From positions 124,001 to 188,000 of the forward strand of contig NZ_CP040899.1 in NCBI RefSeq assembly GCF_006349365.1: a stretch of 64,000 nt of DNA. The letters are read 5' to 3'. Below, in pieces: positions 41,979 to 50,659 of this stretch; the stretch's first letter is position 1; each line of letters begins with the position of its first letter. Position numbers and translations under genes: made by a program. The DNA comes from Georgenia wutianyii. GTDB lineage: Bacteria > Actinomycetota > Actinomycetes > Actinomycetales > Actinomycetaceae. The notes under the pieces are model-generated. The model was given only the letters and a program-made list of their open reading frames with translations, did no database searches and had not been told where the DNA came from.

Positions 41979-41987
41979 CGCAGAGAC

Positions 41988-42023
41988 GCCGGTGGCCGGG
42001 CTCCGCGGAGCCCGGCCACCGGC
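41988..42023. terminator. Bidirectional terminator
   Basis: A perfect 36-base palindrome (18+18) between the stops of the giant ThuA protein gene (+) and the small membrane protein gene (-). It serves transcripts from either side. Confidence 0.85.
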
Positions 42024-42043
42024 ATGCTTCGGTGCTGCCGGGG

Positions 42044-42274
42044 TCAGCCGGGCAACGGCTCGCCGGCGACCCGCGGCAGCGCCCACGCGAAGAGGTCCTC
42101 CCACACCGCCCCCAGCCCGAGGGCGAGGCCGACCGCGACGAGCCCGGTGCCGAGGAGGAAGAGGAGGAGCCAGGTGAGCGCGCGGCCCCTGCCGGGCGTC
42201 TGCGGCTCGTCGGCGACCGGGCTCCCGGGACGTGGGGCCGCCGCCCAGGCGCCCCGGTCGATCGCGGCGGTCAC
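42044..42274 (-). CDS. Small single-helix membrane protein of the FtsX operon
   Basis: 76 residues from GTG 42274, overlapping the FtsX-like gene's stop by 4 bases (GTGA). A Pro/Ala-rich start (about 1-32) precedes one transmembrane helix (about 33-57, LTWLLLFLLGTGLVAVGLAL) and a short C-terminal part containing EDLFAWALPRV. I do not recognise a family. The tight coupling suggests an accessory subunit of the exporter, or simply a passenger gene. Confidence 0.6.
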   Translation of the reverse strand: MTAAIDRGAWAAAPRPGSPVADEPQTPGRGRALTWLLLFLLGTGLVAVGLALGLGAVWEDLFAWALPRVAGEPLPG

Positions 42275-43644
42275 GACCGTCCCTCCGCGAGCACGCCGCG
42301 CAGCACGGTCCGTGAGGTCGTGACCCCGAGCCGGACGAGGAGCACGCCGGCGACGATGCAGCCCGCCGTGACGAGCACGCTCACCGGCGCGGTGACGACG
42401 GCGATCCCGACGAGCGGCAGCACGAGCGTCGCGGACAGCGCCACGGAGATCCCGGTGATGACGACGAGCGGGGTCATGATCGTGCGTCGCTGCGCCGCGA
42501 CCATCGTCGCCTCGGGCACGCCGAGCTTGTCGAGGCTGCGGTAGAGCTCGCCCCGGTCGAGGACCTCGGCCGCCTGTGTGACGCCGGCCGAGGCGGCGAC
42601 CATGAGGAAGCTCGCGACGACGGTGATGAGGATGCCGGTCTGCACGTCCACGAGGAGGAGCTGGTCCTTGTGGCTGGGCATGTCGTCCGCCATCGCCATG
42701 GTGGCGACGCCGCTGCCGGCGACGACGGCGACGAAGCACGCCATGACGACGCCGCTCACCTGTCGCCACACCGCCTTGGGGGACTGGGCCATGCTCCGTG
42801 CGGCGAGCAGCCGTTCCGGGCGGTCGGCTCGACGCACCTGACGCCGTGCGATGACCGAGACCACCCACGGGCCGAGGAGGTTGAGCACACCGAGCGCCGC
42901 CGCGAACCCGCCGAGGACGACGGCCACGAGGACCGCGAGGTCGGCGTACTCGCCCTGCATCGCCAGGATGACGGTGAGGATGACGACGGCGCTGACGACG
43001 GCACGGGCCCACCCGATCCGCGGGACGTCCTGCCGACGCCGGACCCCGAGCGGGGAGATGCTCACCTGCCGCAGCCCGACGACCGCGCTCACCGCGGCCA
43101 GCAGCACGACCGCGGCGACAGCGGCGGCGACGACCCAGGGCGCGAGCCAGAACGCCCCGCCGATCGGCTCGCCCCGGAAGTGGACGAGCTGGACGAAGGG
43201 CGCGACGAGGACGTAGCCGACGACGCCGACGACGGCACCCACGAGCGCCACCGCGGCGGACTCGAGCACGGTCATCCGCGCGACGGTGGCCGTCGTGGCG
43301 CCGAGCAGCCGCAGCGTGGCGAGCCGGTCGTCCCGGCGACGTGCCGAGAGCCGCGCTGCCGCGCCCCCGAGCGAGGCGAGCGGGACGACGAGGAGGACGA
43401 CGGCCAGCGCCGCGAGCAGCTGGTAGGTCACCGCGAGGTCGTCGTCCCACCGGAGGAAGGACATGGCGCCGGCGAGGACGACGAGGAGCAGCGTCGTCGT
43501 CGTCGCGAAGGCCACGACCGGCAGGACGAGCACTGCCGAGGTGCGGCTGTCGCGGCGGGCGAAGAGCCGGGCGGCCCGGAGGACGACCGGGCCGCGGTCC
43601 CCGGCGGGCGGCGGGGGAGGGGCGGGGGTCGCGGGCGTGCTCAC
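42271..43644 (-). CDS. FtsX-like ABC exporter permease
   Basis: 457 residues from GTG 43644, which overlaps the ATPase stop (GTGA). The open frame continues far upstream, but that part runs antisense to real genes and has no family character. N-terminal helix about 37-60 (VLVLPVVAFATTTTLLLVVL), then an FtsX/MacB-type core: LARLSARRRDDRLATLRLLG-like stretch (here AARLSARRRDDRLATLRLLG, about 99-118), ATTATVARMTVLESAAVALV and a second FtsX half near 310-450 containing ELYRSLDKLGVPEATMVAAQ. About 8-10 helices in all. Works with the ATPase to export or extract a lipophilic peptide, lipoprotein or antibiotic. Confidence 0.85.
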   Translation of the reverse strand: MSTPATPAPPPPPAGDRGPVVLRAARLFARRDSRTSAVLVLPVVAFATTTTLLLVVLAGAMSFLRWDDDLAVTYQLLAALAVVLLVVPLASLGGAAARLSARRRDDRLATLRLLGATTATVARMTVLESAAVALVGAVVGVVGYVLVAPFVQLVHFRGEPIGGAFWLAPWVVAAAVAAVVLLAAVSAVVGLRQVSISPLGVRRRQDVPRIGWARAVVSAVVILTVILAMQGEYADLAVLVAVVLGGFAAALGVLNLLGPWVVSVIARRQVRRADRPERLLAARSMAQSPKAVWRQVSGVVMACFVAVVAGSGVATMAMADDMPSHKDQLLLVDVQTGILITVVASFLMVAASAGVTQAAEVLDRGELYRSLDKLGVPEATMVAAQRRTIMTPLVVITGISVALSATLVLPLVGIAVVTAPVSVLVTAGCIVAGVLLVRLGVTTSRTVLRGVLAEGRS

Positions 43645-44375
43645 GCCTGCTCCAGGGAGTCGGCGACGACCCGGCCGTCGCGCAGCCGCACGACGCGCTG
43701 GCACTGGGCGGCGACCGCGTCGTCGTGGGTGACGACGACGACGGTGCGGCCCCCGCCGACCGTCGCCTGCAGGAGGGCGTGCATGACCTCCCGGGAGGTG
43801 GCGTGGTCGAGGGCGCCGGTGGGCTCGTCGGCGAAGACGACCTCGGCCCCCGTCACCTGGGCGCGCGCGATCGCGACCCGCTGGGCCTGCCCGCCGGAGA
43901 GCTGACCGATGCGACGGTCCTCCATGCCGGCCAGGCCGAGGTGCTGCAGCCACAGCCCGGCGTGGTGCTCGGCCGCGGGCCGGGGCACCCCGCGGAGCAT
44001 GAGCGCGAGGGCGACGTTCTCCACCGCGGTGAGCTCGGGGATGAGCAGGCCCTCCTGGAAGACGAAGCCGAGGCGCTCGCGGCGCAGGCGCGAGCGCTGG
44101 GAGTCGGGCAGGGCGCTCACCTCCACGCTGCCCTGACTCGTGGTGAGGACGACGCTGCCGCTGCTCGGCCGGACGATCCCGGCGAGGCAGTGGAGCAGGG
44201 TGGTCTTCCCGGAGCCGGAGGCGCCCATGACGGCCACCGACTGCCCGGCGAGCAGGTCGAGGTCGACGCCGGCGAGAGCGTGGGTCATCCCGTAGGTCTT
44301 GGTGAGGCCGCGGGCACGCAGCACGGGCACCGCGGCTCGGGTCGGAGGGGGCGAGGCGAAGGCGTGTGCGGTCAT
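43641..44375 (-). CDS. ABC exporter ATP-binding protein (LolD/MacB type)
   Basis: 244 residues from ATG 44375. Walker A GASGSGKTT (about 50-58), Q-loop FVFQEGLLIPELTAVENVAL, signature QLSGGQAQRVAIARAQ (about 158-173), Walker B VVFADEPTGALD (about 179-190) and the switch His in VVVVTHDDAVA. It pairs with the FtsX-like permease in a three-gene operon. No two-component system is adjacent, unlike the bacitracin-sensor versions of this family. The 44376-44547 gap upstream holds the promoter region, with nothing else recognised. Confidence 0.93.
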   Translation of the reverse strand: MTAHAFASPPPTRAAVPVLRARGLTKTYGMTHALAGVDLDLLAGQSVAVMGASGSGKTTLLHCLAGIVRPSSGSVVLTTSQGSVEVSALPDSQRSRLRRERLGFVFQEGLLIPELTAVENVALALMLRGVPRPAAEHHAGLWLQHLGLAGMEDRRIGQLSGGQAQRVAIARAQVTGAEVVFADEPTGALDHATSREVMHALLQATVGGGRTVVVVTHDDAVAAQCQRVVRLRDGRVVADSLEQA

Positions 44376-44547
44376 ACGGCCAGCCTGGGGCGGGGGAGGT
44401 CCTCGCCGCGTCGGGTAGCAGGCTGACCGCAGGACGGCGGCATCCACTCCCGGGTGGAGGCTGCGGGTCCACCCGCGGGTGGACACAGCGGATGCGATCG
44501 CCCGTGCCCCGGCCGATCCTGTTTGTCCCGAGGAGAAGGAGGCGACC

Positions 44548-44820
44548 ATGCCCGCGAAGCAGGACCCCGGCCCGAGCGTCAAGGACGAGGAGCTCTACGA
44601 GGCGCTGCGGGAGGAGGGGAACTCCAAGGAGAAGTCGGCGCGGATCGCCAACGCCGCCGCGAACCGCTCGCGCGGGGAGGTGGGCGCGAAGGGTGGCAGG
44701 TCCGGGTCCTACGAGGACTGGACCGTCGAGGAGCTCCGCCGGCGTGCCCGCGAGCTCGACATCGAGGGCCGGTCGAGCATGACGAAGGACGAGCTCGTCA
44801 CGGCGCTGCGCGACCACTGA
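44548..44820 (+). CDS. Small Rho-N/SAP-like protein (DUF7218-like)
   Basis: 90 residues with a strong AGGAGAAGGAGG-type ribosome-binding site. The first half (SVKDEELYEALREEGNSKEK, SARIANAAANRS, GGRSGSYEDW) is a conserved actinobacterial small-protein motif. The second half (WTVEELRRRARELDIEGRSS...KDELVTALRDH, about 57-90) is a Rho termination factor N-terminal-like/SAP-like helix-extended-loop-helix, expected to touch nucleic acid. Family function is unknown; it is often annotated as plasmid stabilisation or Rho-N protein. It stands alone. Confidence 0.8.
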   Translation: MPAKQDPGPSVKDEELYEALREEGNSKEKSARIANAAANRSRGEVGAKGGRSGSYEDWTVEELRRRARELDIEGRSSMTKDELVTALRDH

Positions 44821-44870
44821 CCGGGCCCGGCGCCCCGGTCCGGAGACGGAGGTCACCCCGTCCGCAGATA

Positions 44871-44898
44871 GATGCATGCAGCATGTAACAGTTAGAAT
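44871..44898 (+). promoter_or_regulatory. Promoter and candidate operator of the marR-like gene
   Basis: TAGAAT (44893-44898) is a good -10 only 9 bases before GTG 44907. There is no ribosome-binding site, so the mRNA is probably leaderless. ATGC-ATGCA-GCAT (44872-44884, containing the palindrome TGCATGCA) overlaps the -35 position and is a likely binding site for the MarR protein itself. Confidence 0.55.
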
Positions 44899-44906
44899 CG
44901 GGCATC

Positions 44907-45362
44907 GTGACCTCTGCTCCGACCGACGCTCTCGAGGGCCTCATCGACGCCCTCGCCGACGTCGCCCGCCGCCACCGCAACCTCACCCTGCGGGTCTACC
45001 GGGAGTCCGGTCTGCCGGCCGCCCAGGTGACCGTGCTCGCCGTCGCCGCACGACTCGGGGAGTCGCGGATGAGCGACCTCGCCGAGGAGCTGCTCGTCGA
45101 CCCGTCGGTGATCAGCCGGCACGTGAGCCAGCTCGAGCAGAGCGGCAACGTCGAGCGGAGGCCCGACCCGGCCGACGGGCGTGCCACCCTCATCCGCCTG
45201 ACGCAGCGCGGTGAGGAGACGCTCGCCGAGGTGCGGCGGCTGCGCCGTCGTCATCTGCAGGAGGCGCTCGCCGGGTGGGACGAGGACGAGGTCGCCGACC
45301 TCAACGCGACGCTCGGGACGGTCTCCCGGTTCCTCGACGCGGCACAGGAGGTGGGCCGCTGA
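44907..45362 (+). CDS. MarR-family transcriptional regulator
   Basis: 151 residues from GTG 44907. The winged helix-turn-helix spans about 35-100: MSDLAEELLVDPSVISRHVS (about 53-72) is the recognition unit, followed by the wing RRPDPADGRATLIRLTQRGE. Flanking helices form the dimer. MarR proteins usually repress drug-efflux or stress genes until a phenolic ligand binds. The efflux gene begins one base inside its stop codon (TGATG), so it regulates its own operon. Confidence 0.92.
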   Translation: MTSAPTDALEGLIDALADVARRHRNLTLRVYRESGLPAAQVTVLAVAARLGESRMSDLAEELLVDPSVISRHVSQLEQSGNVERRPDPADGRATLIRLTQRGEETLAEVRRLRRRHLQEALAGWDEDEVADLNATLGTVSRFLDAAQEVGR

Positions 45363-47233
45363 TGGCGCGTCCGTCCCGCCGCGGGAGGCTCGGCGGCAGC
45401 CGCCGGGGCCCGGCCGAGGAGACCAAGCACCGCGAGGTCATGAAGGTCCTGACCGGCCTGCTCCTCGCGCTGTTCGTCGCCATGCTCTCGGGCACGATCG
45501 TCGGCAACGCGCTGCCGGTGATCATCGCCGACCTCGGTGGCTCCCAGCTGCAGTACACGTGGATCGTCACCGCGGCCCTGCTCGCCTCGACGGCGAGCAC
45601 CCCGATCTTCGGCAAGCTCGCCGACCTCTTCGACAAGAAGAAGCTCCTCCTCATGGCGATCGGGCTGTTCAGCGTGGGCTCGCTGCTCGCCGGGATGGCG
45701 CAGGACCCGAACATGCTCATCGCGTTCCGGGTGGTCCAGGGCGTGGGGATGGGCGCGCAGATGGCGCTCGTCCAGGTGACGATCGCCTCGATCATCTCCC
45801 CGCGGGAGCGCGGCCGGTACAACGGCTACATGGGCGCGGTCATGGCCGTGGCGACCGTGTCCGGGCCGCTCATCGGTGGGGTCATCGTCGACACCCCGTG
45901 GCTCGGCTGGCGCTGGACGTACTGGAGCGCCATCCCGTTCTCGCTCATCGCGATCTGGGTGCTGCACCGGCGCCTGGTCGTGCCGCCGAGCACCCGGCGC
46001 AAGCCGAAGGTCGACTACGCCGGCTCGGCGCTCATCGTCCTGTCGGTCACCCTCCTGCTGCTGTGGCTCTCCTTCGCCGGCACGTACTTCGAGTGGGTGT
46101 CGTGGACGAGCGCGGCGATGATCGGCGGAGCGGTGCTCGGTACGGTCGTGTTCGTCCTCGTCGAGCGGCGTGCGGCGGAGCCGGTCGTGCCGATGTGGAT
46201 CCTCACCGAGCGGACGACGGCGCTGAGCATCGTCGCGAGCTTCTCGGTCGGCGTCATCATGTTCGCCGCGCCGGTGTTCCTCGGCCAGTACTTCCAGATC
46301 GGGCGCGGTTACGGCCCTGCCGCGGCCGGGCTGCTCATGGTGCCGATGATGCTCGGCGTGTTCCTCTCCTCGACGATCGCCGGGCGGCTGGTGAGCCGGA
46401 GGGGGACGTGGAAGCGCTACGTCATCGCGGGGCTCTCGGTGCAGGCGCTGGGTGTGGGCCTCATGGCGACGGTCGGGGCGTCCACGCCGCTGTGGCTCGT
46501 CGGTGCCTACCTCGCGCTCATGGGCATCGGTCAGGGTGCCTCGATGCAGAACCTCGTGCTCGCGGTCCAGAACACGGTGCCCCTCAAGGACATGGGGGCC
46601 GCGAGCTCGGCCGTCGCGTTCTTCCGGTCGCTCGGTGGTGCGATCGGCGTCCAGGTGCTCGGTGCGATCCTCACCGCGCACATCGGCTCGCTGCTCGTCA
46701 GCCGCCTCACCGCCGCCGGCTACGAGTCCGGTGCCGCGAGCGGGACCGGGGACCTCGACATCGGCGCGCTGCCCGCGCCACTCCAGGAGATCGTGCGCAG
46801 TGGCTACGGCGACGGCATGGGTCTCATCTTCCTCATCATGGCGGTCTGCTCGGTCGTGGCGCTGGTGGCCGCGGGCCTCATGCGCGGGTCGACGCTGCGC
46901 GACACCGTCGACCTCGAGGTCAAGCGCGCCGTGGAGAGCGCGAGCATCCCGGCCGGGCCCGCCACGGTGAACGTCGCCGACGAGGCCGTCACCCCGGTCG
47001 GCCCCGCTGTCGACGAGCCGAACGACGACGCCGCCGTCCAGGAGCGCGGGGAGTCCGGTGCCGGCGCTGGTCCGCGAGCCACCGACGCGCCGCGCGACGA
47101 CTCCCGTGCCCACGTGCGACCCCGCGTCACCGACCGGGGGATCTGCCGTCCGGTCCGGCAGACCGCACCGTCGGTCGGCGCCGGGTGCGAGGCGAGGGAG
47201 ACCGAGGAGCCGCGCACCGGCACGTCGCGCTGA
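45362..47233 (+). CDS. DHA2-family MFS multidrug efflux transporter (EmrB/QacA type)
   Basis: 623 residues from ATG 45362, coupled to the marR-like gene. There are about 14 hydrophobic helices between 30 and 530. Motif A is GKLADLFDKKKLL (about 79-91), helix 1 contains SGTIVGNALPVIIADLGGS, and motif C-like AVATVSGPLIGGVI lies near 161-174. These are typical of the 14-helix DHA2 drug:proton antiporters. The long C-terminal tail (about 540-623) is hydrophilic, rich in Asp, Arg and Pro, and not conserved. It probably exports a toxic compound sensed by the MarR protein. Confidence 0.92.
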   Translation: MARPSRRGRLGGSRRGPAEETKHREVMKVLTGLLLALFVAMLSGTIVGNALPVIIADLGGSQLQYTWIVTAALLASTASTPIFGKLADLFDKKKLLLMAIGLFSVGSLLAGMAQDPNMLIAFRVVQGVGMGAQMALVQVTIASIISPRERGRYNGYMGAVMAVATVSGPLIGGVIVDTPWLGWRWTYWSAIPFSLIAIWVLHRRLVVPPSTRRKPKVDYAGSALIVLSVTLLLLWLSFAGTYFEWVSWTSAAMIGGAVLGTVVFVLVERRAAEPVVPMWILTERTTALSIVASFSVGVIMFAAPVFLGQYFQIGRGYGPAAAGLLMVPMMLGVFLSSTIAGRLVSRRGTWKRYVIAGLSVQALGVGLMATVGASTPLWLVGAYLALMGIGQGASMQNLVLAVQNTVPLKDMGAASSAVAFFRSLGGAIGVQVLGAILTAHIGSLLVSRLTAAGYESGAASGTGDLDIGALPAPLQEIVRSGYGDGMGLIFLIMAVCSVVALVAAGLMRGSTLRDTVDLEVKRAVESASIPAGPATVNVADEAVTPVGPAVDEPNDDAAVQERGESGAGAGPRATDAPRDDSRAHVRPRVTDRGICRPVRQTAPSVGAGCEARETEEPRTGTSR

Positions 47234-47317
47234 CCGAACCTCGCGACCTGCGTTCATACCCGCACCCGTGCGCCGCACACCCATGCGCCCCGCACCCGCG
47301 GGCCGCACACCGCCCGC

Positions 47318-47350
47318 ACCCGGCGCCCCGTCCCTGACGGAGCGCCGGGT
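47318..47350. terminator. Bidirectional terminator between efflux and HNH genes
   Basis: ACCCGGCGC (47318-47326) pairs with GCGCCGGGT (47342-47350), with an inner CCGTC/GACGG stem. It lies between convergent genes. The preceding 47240-47315 stretch is a degenerate GC-rich CGCACCC-type repeat without a gene. Confidence 0.7.
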
Positions 47351-47357
47351 CGAGGGG

Positions 47358-49234
47358 TCAGAAGGGCGGGTCCGGCCCCCACAGCGTGGGCGCGGTGGCG
47401 TAGCTCGAGGGGTGACTCGGCTCGGGCGCGCCCCGGCCGGCGGTGGCGGTGCGCCTGGACTTCTCGGTCGGGCCCGGTGGTGGCGGTCTGGCCAGTACGT
47501 CCCCCGTGTGTTGCGTCGTGCCGGCGGTTCTCGCCGGGCGCTGTGCCGTGCCGGCGGCTCTCGCCGTGCGCTGCGTCGTGCCAGCGGCTCTCGCCGGGCG
47601 CTGTGCCGTGTCGGCGGTTCTCGGAGGGCGTCCTGTCTTGTCGGCGACTCTCACCGGGAGCTGCGCCGATCCGGCGCCTCCAGGGAGCTGCGCCGTGCCG
47701 GCGACTCCAGGACGCCGCGCCGATCCGGCGACCGACGGCGGTGACCCGGAGCTGACCAGTGGTGGTGAGGCTCCGCGACCAGAGGTCCTCTCGGCGGCGC
47801 CGGGATCCCGCCCTCCCCGGGTGCGGACGCAGCTGTCCCCTCTCCCGCCGGCCGGTTCAGCTCCGCCGGGTCGAGGATCACCCTCACGCACGGCCGCGAC
47901 GGCCTGCCGGGCGGCTTCGGGGTCCGGGGCGAGCACACCTCCGTCGCCGCGCCGGGTGGTGCCGATGTGCGCTCCGGAGCGGTGGTGGAAGTCGAAGCCG
48001 TCGGCCAGCGGGGTGATGACGGCGTCCGTCTCGTGCACGCGGTGGTGGTGGTAGGAGCACAGCGTGATGCCGTCGACGAGGGTGGTGGTGCCCCCGCGGG
48101 ACCACCACGTGAGGTGGTGGACCTCGCACCACGACGCCCGCTGGTGCAGGCCGGCCACTGGCAGTGCCGGTCGCGGGTGAGCACCGCGCGACGCAGCTCT
48201 TTCGTGTGGTGGCGCTGGGTGCGTCCGACGTCCAGCGGCACCCCGGCGGCGCTCATGACCGCGCGGGTGGTCTCGCAGTCGCACATGAGTCGCTCGAGCT
48301 CCCCGACGGGCACGGGCGTGCCGTCCTCCAGCTGCCCGGCAGGGACGTCCGGCCAGGGCGTGGTCGGCCCGGTGGGGTGGGTGGCCCGACGACGTCGGCG
48401 GATGCCGACCCACGTCTGCTCCGAGACGAGCAGCGCGAGATGAGGTCGCACCTGCGCTCCCGCGCGGTCGGCGCCGACCTGGAGCACCCGGCCCGCCATC
48501 GTCGTGAGGGCGTCGGCCATGCGCTGCTCGCGGGTGCGCTCCTCGGCCGCCGCCGGCCGCCCGGCCACGGCCTCGAGCGCGATGCGCAGCTCCTCACCGG
48601 CGACCGGGTCGAGGAAGAACTCCCCGGCGACCCCGCCGGCCTGCCTGCGGAGGGTGAGCGTGCGGCGCCGCCGCACGGACTCGAACTCGGCCTGGGCGGC
48701 CGCGGCGTCGACGGTGGCCGCCCACGCCTTCGCCGCCCGGCCCAGGTCGGGCGCGGAGAGTCGCTCGCGTGCCGCGCGCTCGAGCAGGCCGTCCAGCCCG
48801 CCCTCCGTGAGCGCCCCGCGGACCGCCGGCGACGCGCCACGCTGAAGACGGGTGAGCGTCCTCGCGTGCTCCAGCGTGAGGTCCCCGCTCTCGACGGCTC
48901 CGGCGACGGCGGGCATCGCCTCGAGCCCTTCGGCCAGCTGCAGGTCCCCGACCGCGGCGCCGCGGCCGATCCCCGTGGACCGCGAACGGTAGTCGGCGAA
49001 GTGGCGGTCGGTCACCGTGCCCCAGCGACCGTCCTGCCGGTGTGCGAGCAACACCTGGCCCCGGTAGACGGTGAGGTCACGGATCGCGGCGTCGAGCTCG
49101 GCGACGACCGCCTCGCGTTCCTCGCCCGTCCAGCCTCCGGCGCCCTCACCCGGAGCGCCGGCGCGCAGGGCGGCGACGCTCACGCCCACCTGGTCGGCCA
49201 GGGGGCGTGGGCCGAGCGGGGTCGTCGTGACCAC
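47358..49234 (-). pseudogene. 13E12/DUF222 HNH endonuclease gene with a frameshift in the HNH domain
   Basis: The reading frame from ATG 49234 codes for a DUF222 domain (about residues 20-330, including LTLEHARTLTRLQRG and MADALTTMAGRVLQVGADRAG) and enters the HNH domain (LRRAVLTRDRHCQWPACT). Right there, near 48143, the expected continuation (QRASWCEVHHLTWWSRGG and LCSYHHHRVHE, the catalytic H-N-H part) lies in the next frame. One missing base would explain it: ACCCAG expected, ACCAG present. The second frame then runs to 47358 through a long Pro/Ala/Gly tail containing a 30-bp VNTR. The family occurs in many copies in actinobacteria and may be mobile. Either a real inactivated gene or a sequencing error. 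Confidence 0.8.
47512..47741. repeat. 30-bp tandem repeat (VNTR) in the HNH gene tail
   Basis: Five 30-bp units (47512, 47542, 47572, 47602, 47632) with a core GCCGGCGGYTCTCGCCGGGC are followed by three shorter units of about 27 bp (47662, 47689, 47716). Read on the minus strand they code for decapeptide repeats such as ARAAGTAQRP and ARAAGTTQRT. All units keep length in multiples of three, so the tail frame survives copy-number changes. Confidence 0.9.
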
Positions 49235-49297
49235 CGGTGCTCACCTCCCTGGTTCGAACGCGTGTTCCAACCATAGGAGGTGCCACTGACATCGGGA

Positions 49298-50284
49298 TCA
49301 GGGCCGAGCAGGACCCCTCGAAAGCCGCGCCGTCGCCCACTCGATGGCCGCCCGCTCGTACTCCTCACGCGCCGGTGCGTCGGTCAGGGCGAGGTCGTGG
49401 ATCCCGCCCTCGACCTGCACGACCGTGACATCGGGCCCGACGAGCGGCGCGCGGGCCACCATGTGCCGCACGTCCAGGACGCAGTCCGTCCCGCGCAGCT
49501 CCTCCGGGGTCGGGTCGCTGGGGGAGCCGGAGCGCGTCGAGCAGCACAGCAGCACGGGCACGTCGACCGCGAGTCCCCGCGCGAGCCGCGCCTGCTCCCG
49601 GCGCACGCTCGCGAACGTCCCGGCACGCATCGGGAACCCGGCGAACGCCTTCCACGCGAGGTCGTAATCCCACGCTCCGCCGGTCGAGGCGTGCAGGTGG
49701 CGCCCGTAGTGCTCGCGCAGGTGCCCGACGACGACGCTCGGCAGCCACCGGGCGAGCAGCCGCACGAGCAGGGTGAGGACGACGCGCTCGACCCAGGGAC
49801 CGTTGTGGTCGAACCACGGGCTGTTGAGCACGATCGCGTCCACCTCGCCCGGGTGCCGGTCGGCCCAGCCGACGGCGACGAGCCCACCGGTCGAGTGCCC
49901 GAGCAGCACGACCTGGTCGTGGCCGTCGGCCCGGATCGCGCGCAGGGCGGCGTCGATCTCCTCGTCGTGGTGGCGCAGGTCCCGCACGTCCCCGGACCGC
50001 GTCCGCTCGCCGACGGCGCGACCGTTCGTGCGCAGGTCGAGGGCGTAGAAGTCGAACCCGGCCGCGACCCAACGCTCGGCGTGGGCGGCCTGGAAGAAGT
50101 AGTCGGTGAACCCGTGGAGGTAGAGCACGGCACGGCGGTTGACCGGCTCCCGCTGGTGGACGAGCACCGCCTCGGCGTGCCCGTCGTAGTCCGCGGAGGG
50201 CCGCAGCGTCATACGGCGCTGGACCCACGGCTCCCCGAGGACGTCGGGGACGGGGGCAGCGAGGTGGACGGCGTCGTCGGGCAT
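49298..50284 (-). CDS. Alpha/beta hydrolase (serine aminopeptidase S33 / lysophospholipase type)
   Basis: 328 residues from ATG 50284 (MPDDAVHLAAP). Oxyanion loop AVLYLHGFTDYFF (about 52-64), nucleophile elbow LLGHSTGGLVAVGWAD (about 126-141, Ser near 130) and the final GGIHDLALTDAP supplying the catalytic His. DLRTNGRAVGE (about 82-92) is typical of the Hydrolase_4 group (monoacylglycerol lipases, lysophospholipases). No signal peptide, so it acts inside the cell on an ester. It stands alone; 50285-50373 holds only the acylphosphatase leader. Confidence 0.87.
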   Translation of the reverse strand: MPDDAVHLAAPVPDVLGEPWVQRRMTLRPSADYDGHAEAVLVHQREPVNRRAVLYLHGFTDYFFQAAHAERWVAAGFDFYALDLRTNGRAVGERTRSGDVRDLRHHDEEIDAALRAIRADGHDQVVLLGHSTGGLVAVGWADRHPGEVDAIVLNSPWFDHNGPWVERVVLTLLVRLLARWLPSVVVGHLREHYGRHLHASTGGAWDYDLAWKAFAGFPMRAGTFASVRREQARLARGLAVDVPVLLCCSTRSGSPSDPTPEELRGTDCVLDVRHMVARAPLVGPDVTVVQVEGGIHDLALTDAPAREEYERAAIEWATARLSRGPARP

Positions 50285-50373
50285 GGGCACATCCTGGCAA
50301 GCGGACCGGCCGGACACGGCCGGGACACGAGCGCAAGGAGGTGGCAGGCTCGCCCGTGACGGAAGGAGCAGGG

Positions 50374-50640
50374 ATGCGGCGCTGCCACGTGACGGTGACC
50401 GGGCGGGTGCAGGGCGTGGGGATGCGCTGGTCGTGCGCGACCGAGGCCCAGCGCGCGGGCGTCGCCGGCTGGGTGCGCAACCTGCCCGACGGTCGGGTCG
50501 AGGCGGTCCTCGAAGGGGAGGACGACGCCGTCGACCGGGTGCTGCGCTGGCTGCGCACCGGCCCGCCCGCGGCGCGCGTGGACGACGTCTCCGTGCGCGT
50601 CACGGAGCCCGAGGGGGAGCAGGGCTTCCGCGTGCGCTGA
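50374..50640 (+). CDS. acyP: Acylphosphatase
   Basis: 88 residues, the usual length. The phosphate-binding loop GRVQGVGMRW carries the catalytic Arg (residue 18), and GWVRNLPDGRVEAVLEG carries the catalytic Asn (about 36). Met replaces the usual Phe before Arg. It hydrolyses acyl phosphates such as 1,3-bisphosphoglycerate or carbamoyl phosphate in the cytoplasm. Start ATG 50374 follows GGAAGGAG. No operon partner. Confidence 0.95.
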   Translation: MRRCHVTVTGRVQGVGMRWSCATEAQRAGVAGWVRNLPDGRVEAVLEGEDDAVDRVLRWLRTGPPAARVDDVSVRVTEPEGEQGFRVR

Positions 50641-50659
50641 GCCTCAACAGCGCCGCGCG

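Noticed and set aside
35574..42104. A 2176-codon open frame on the minus strand opposite the giant ThuA protein
   Set aside because: It is an antisense shadow caused by GC-rich third positions. It is made mostly of Arg, Gly, Val and Ala with no domain motifs, while the plus strand has a signal peptide and recognisable domains.
43645..44877. N-terminal extension of the FtsX-like permease frame
   Set aside because: The upstream part overlaps the ATPase gene in another frame; the GTGA overlap at 43641-43644 gives the true start.
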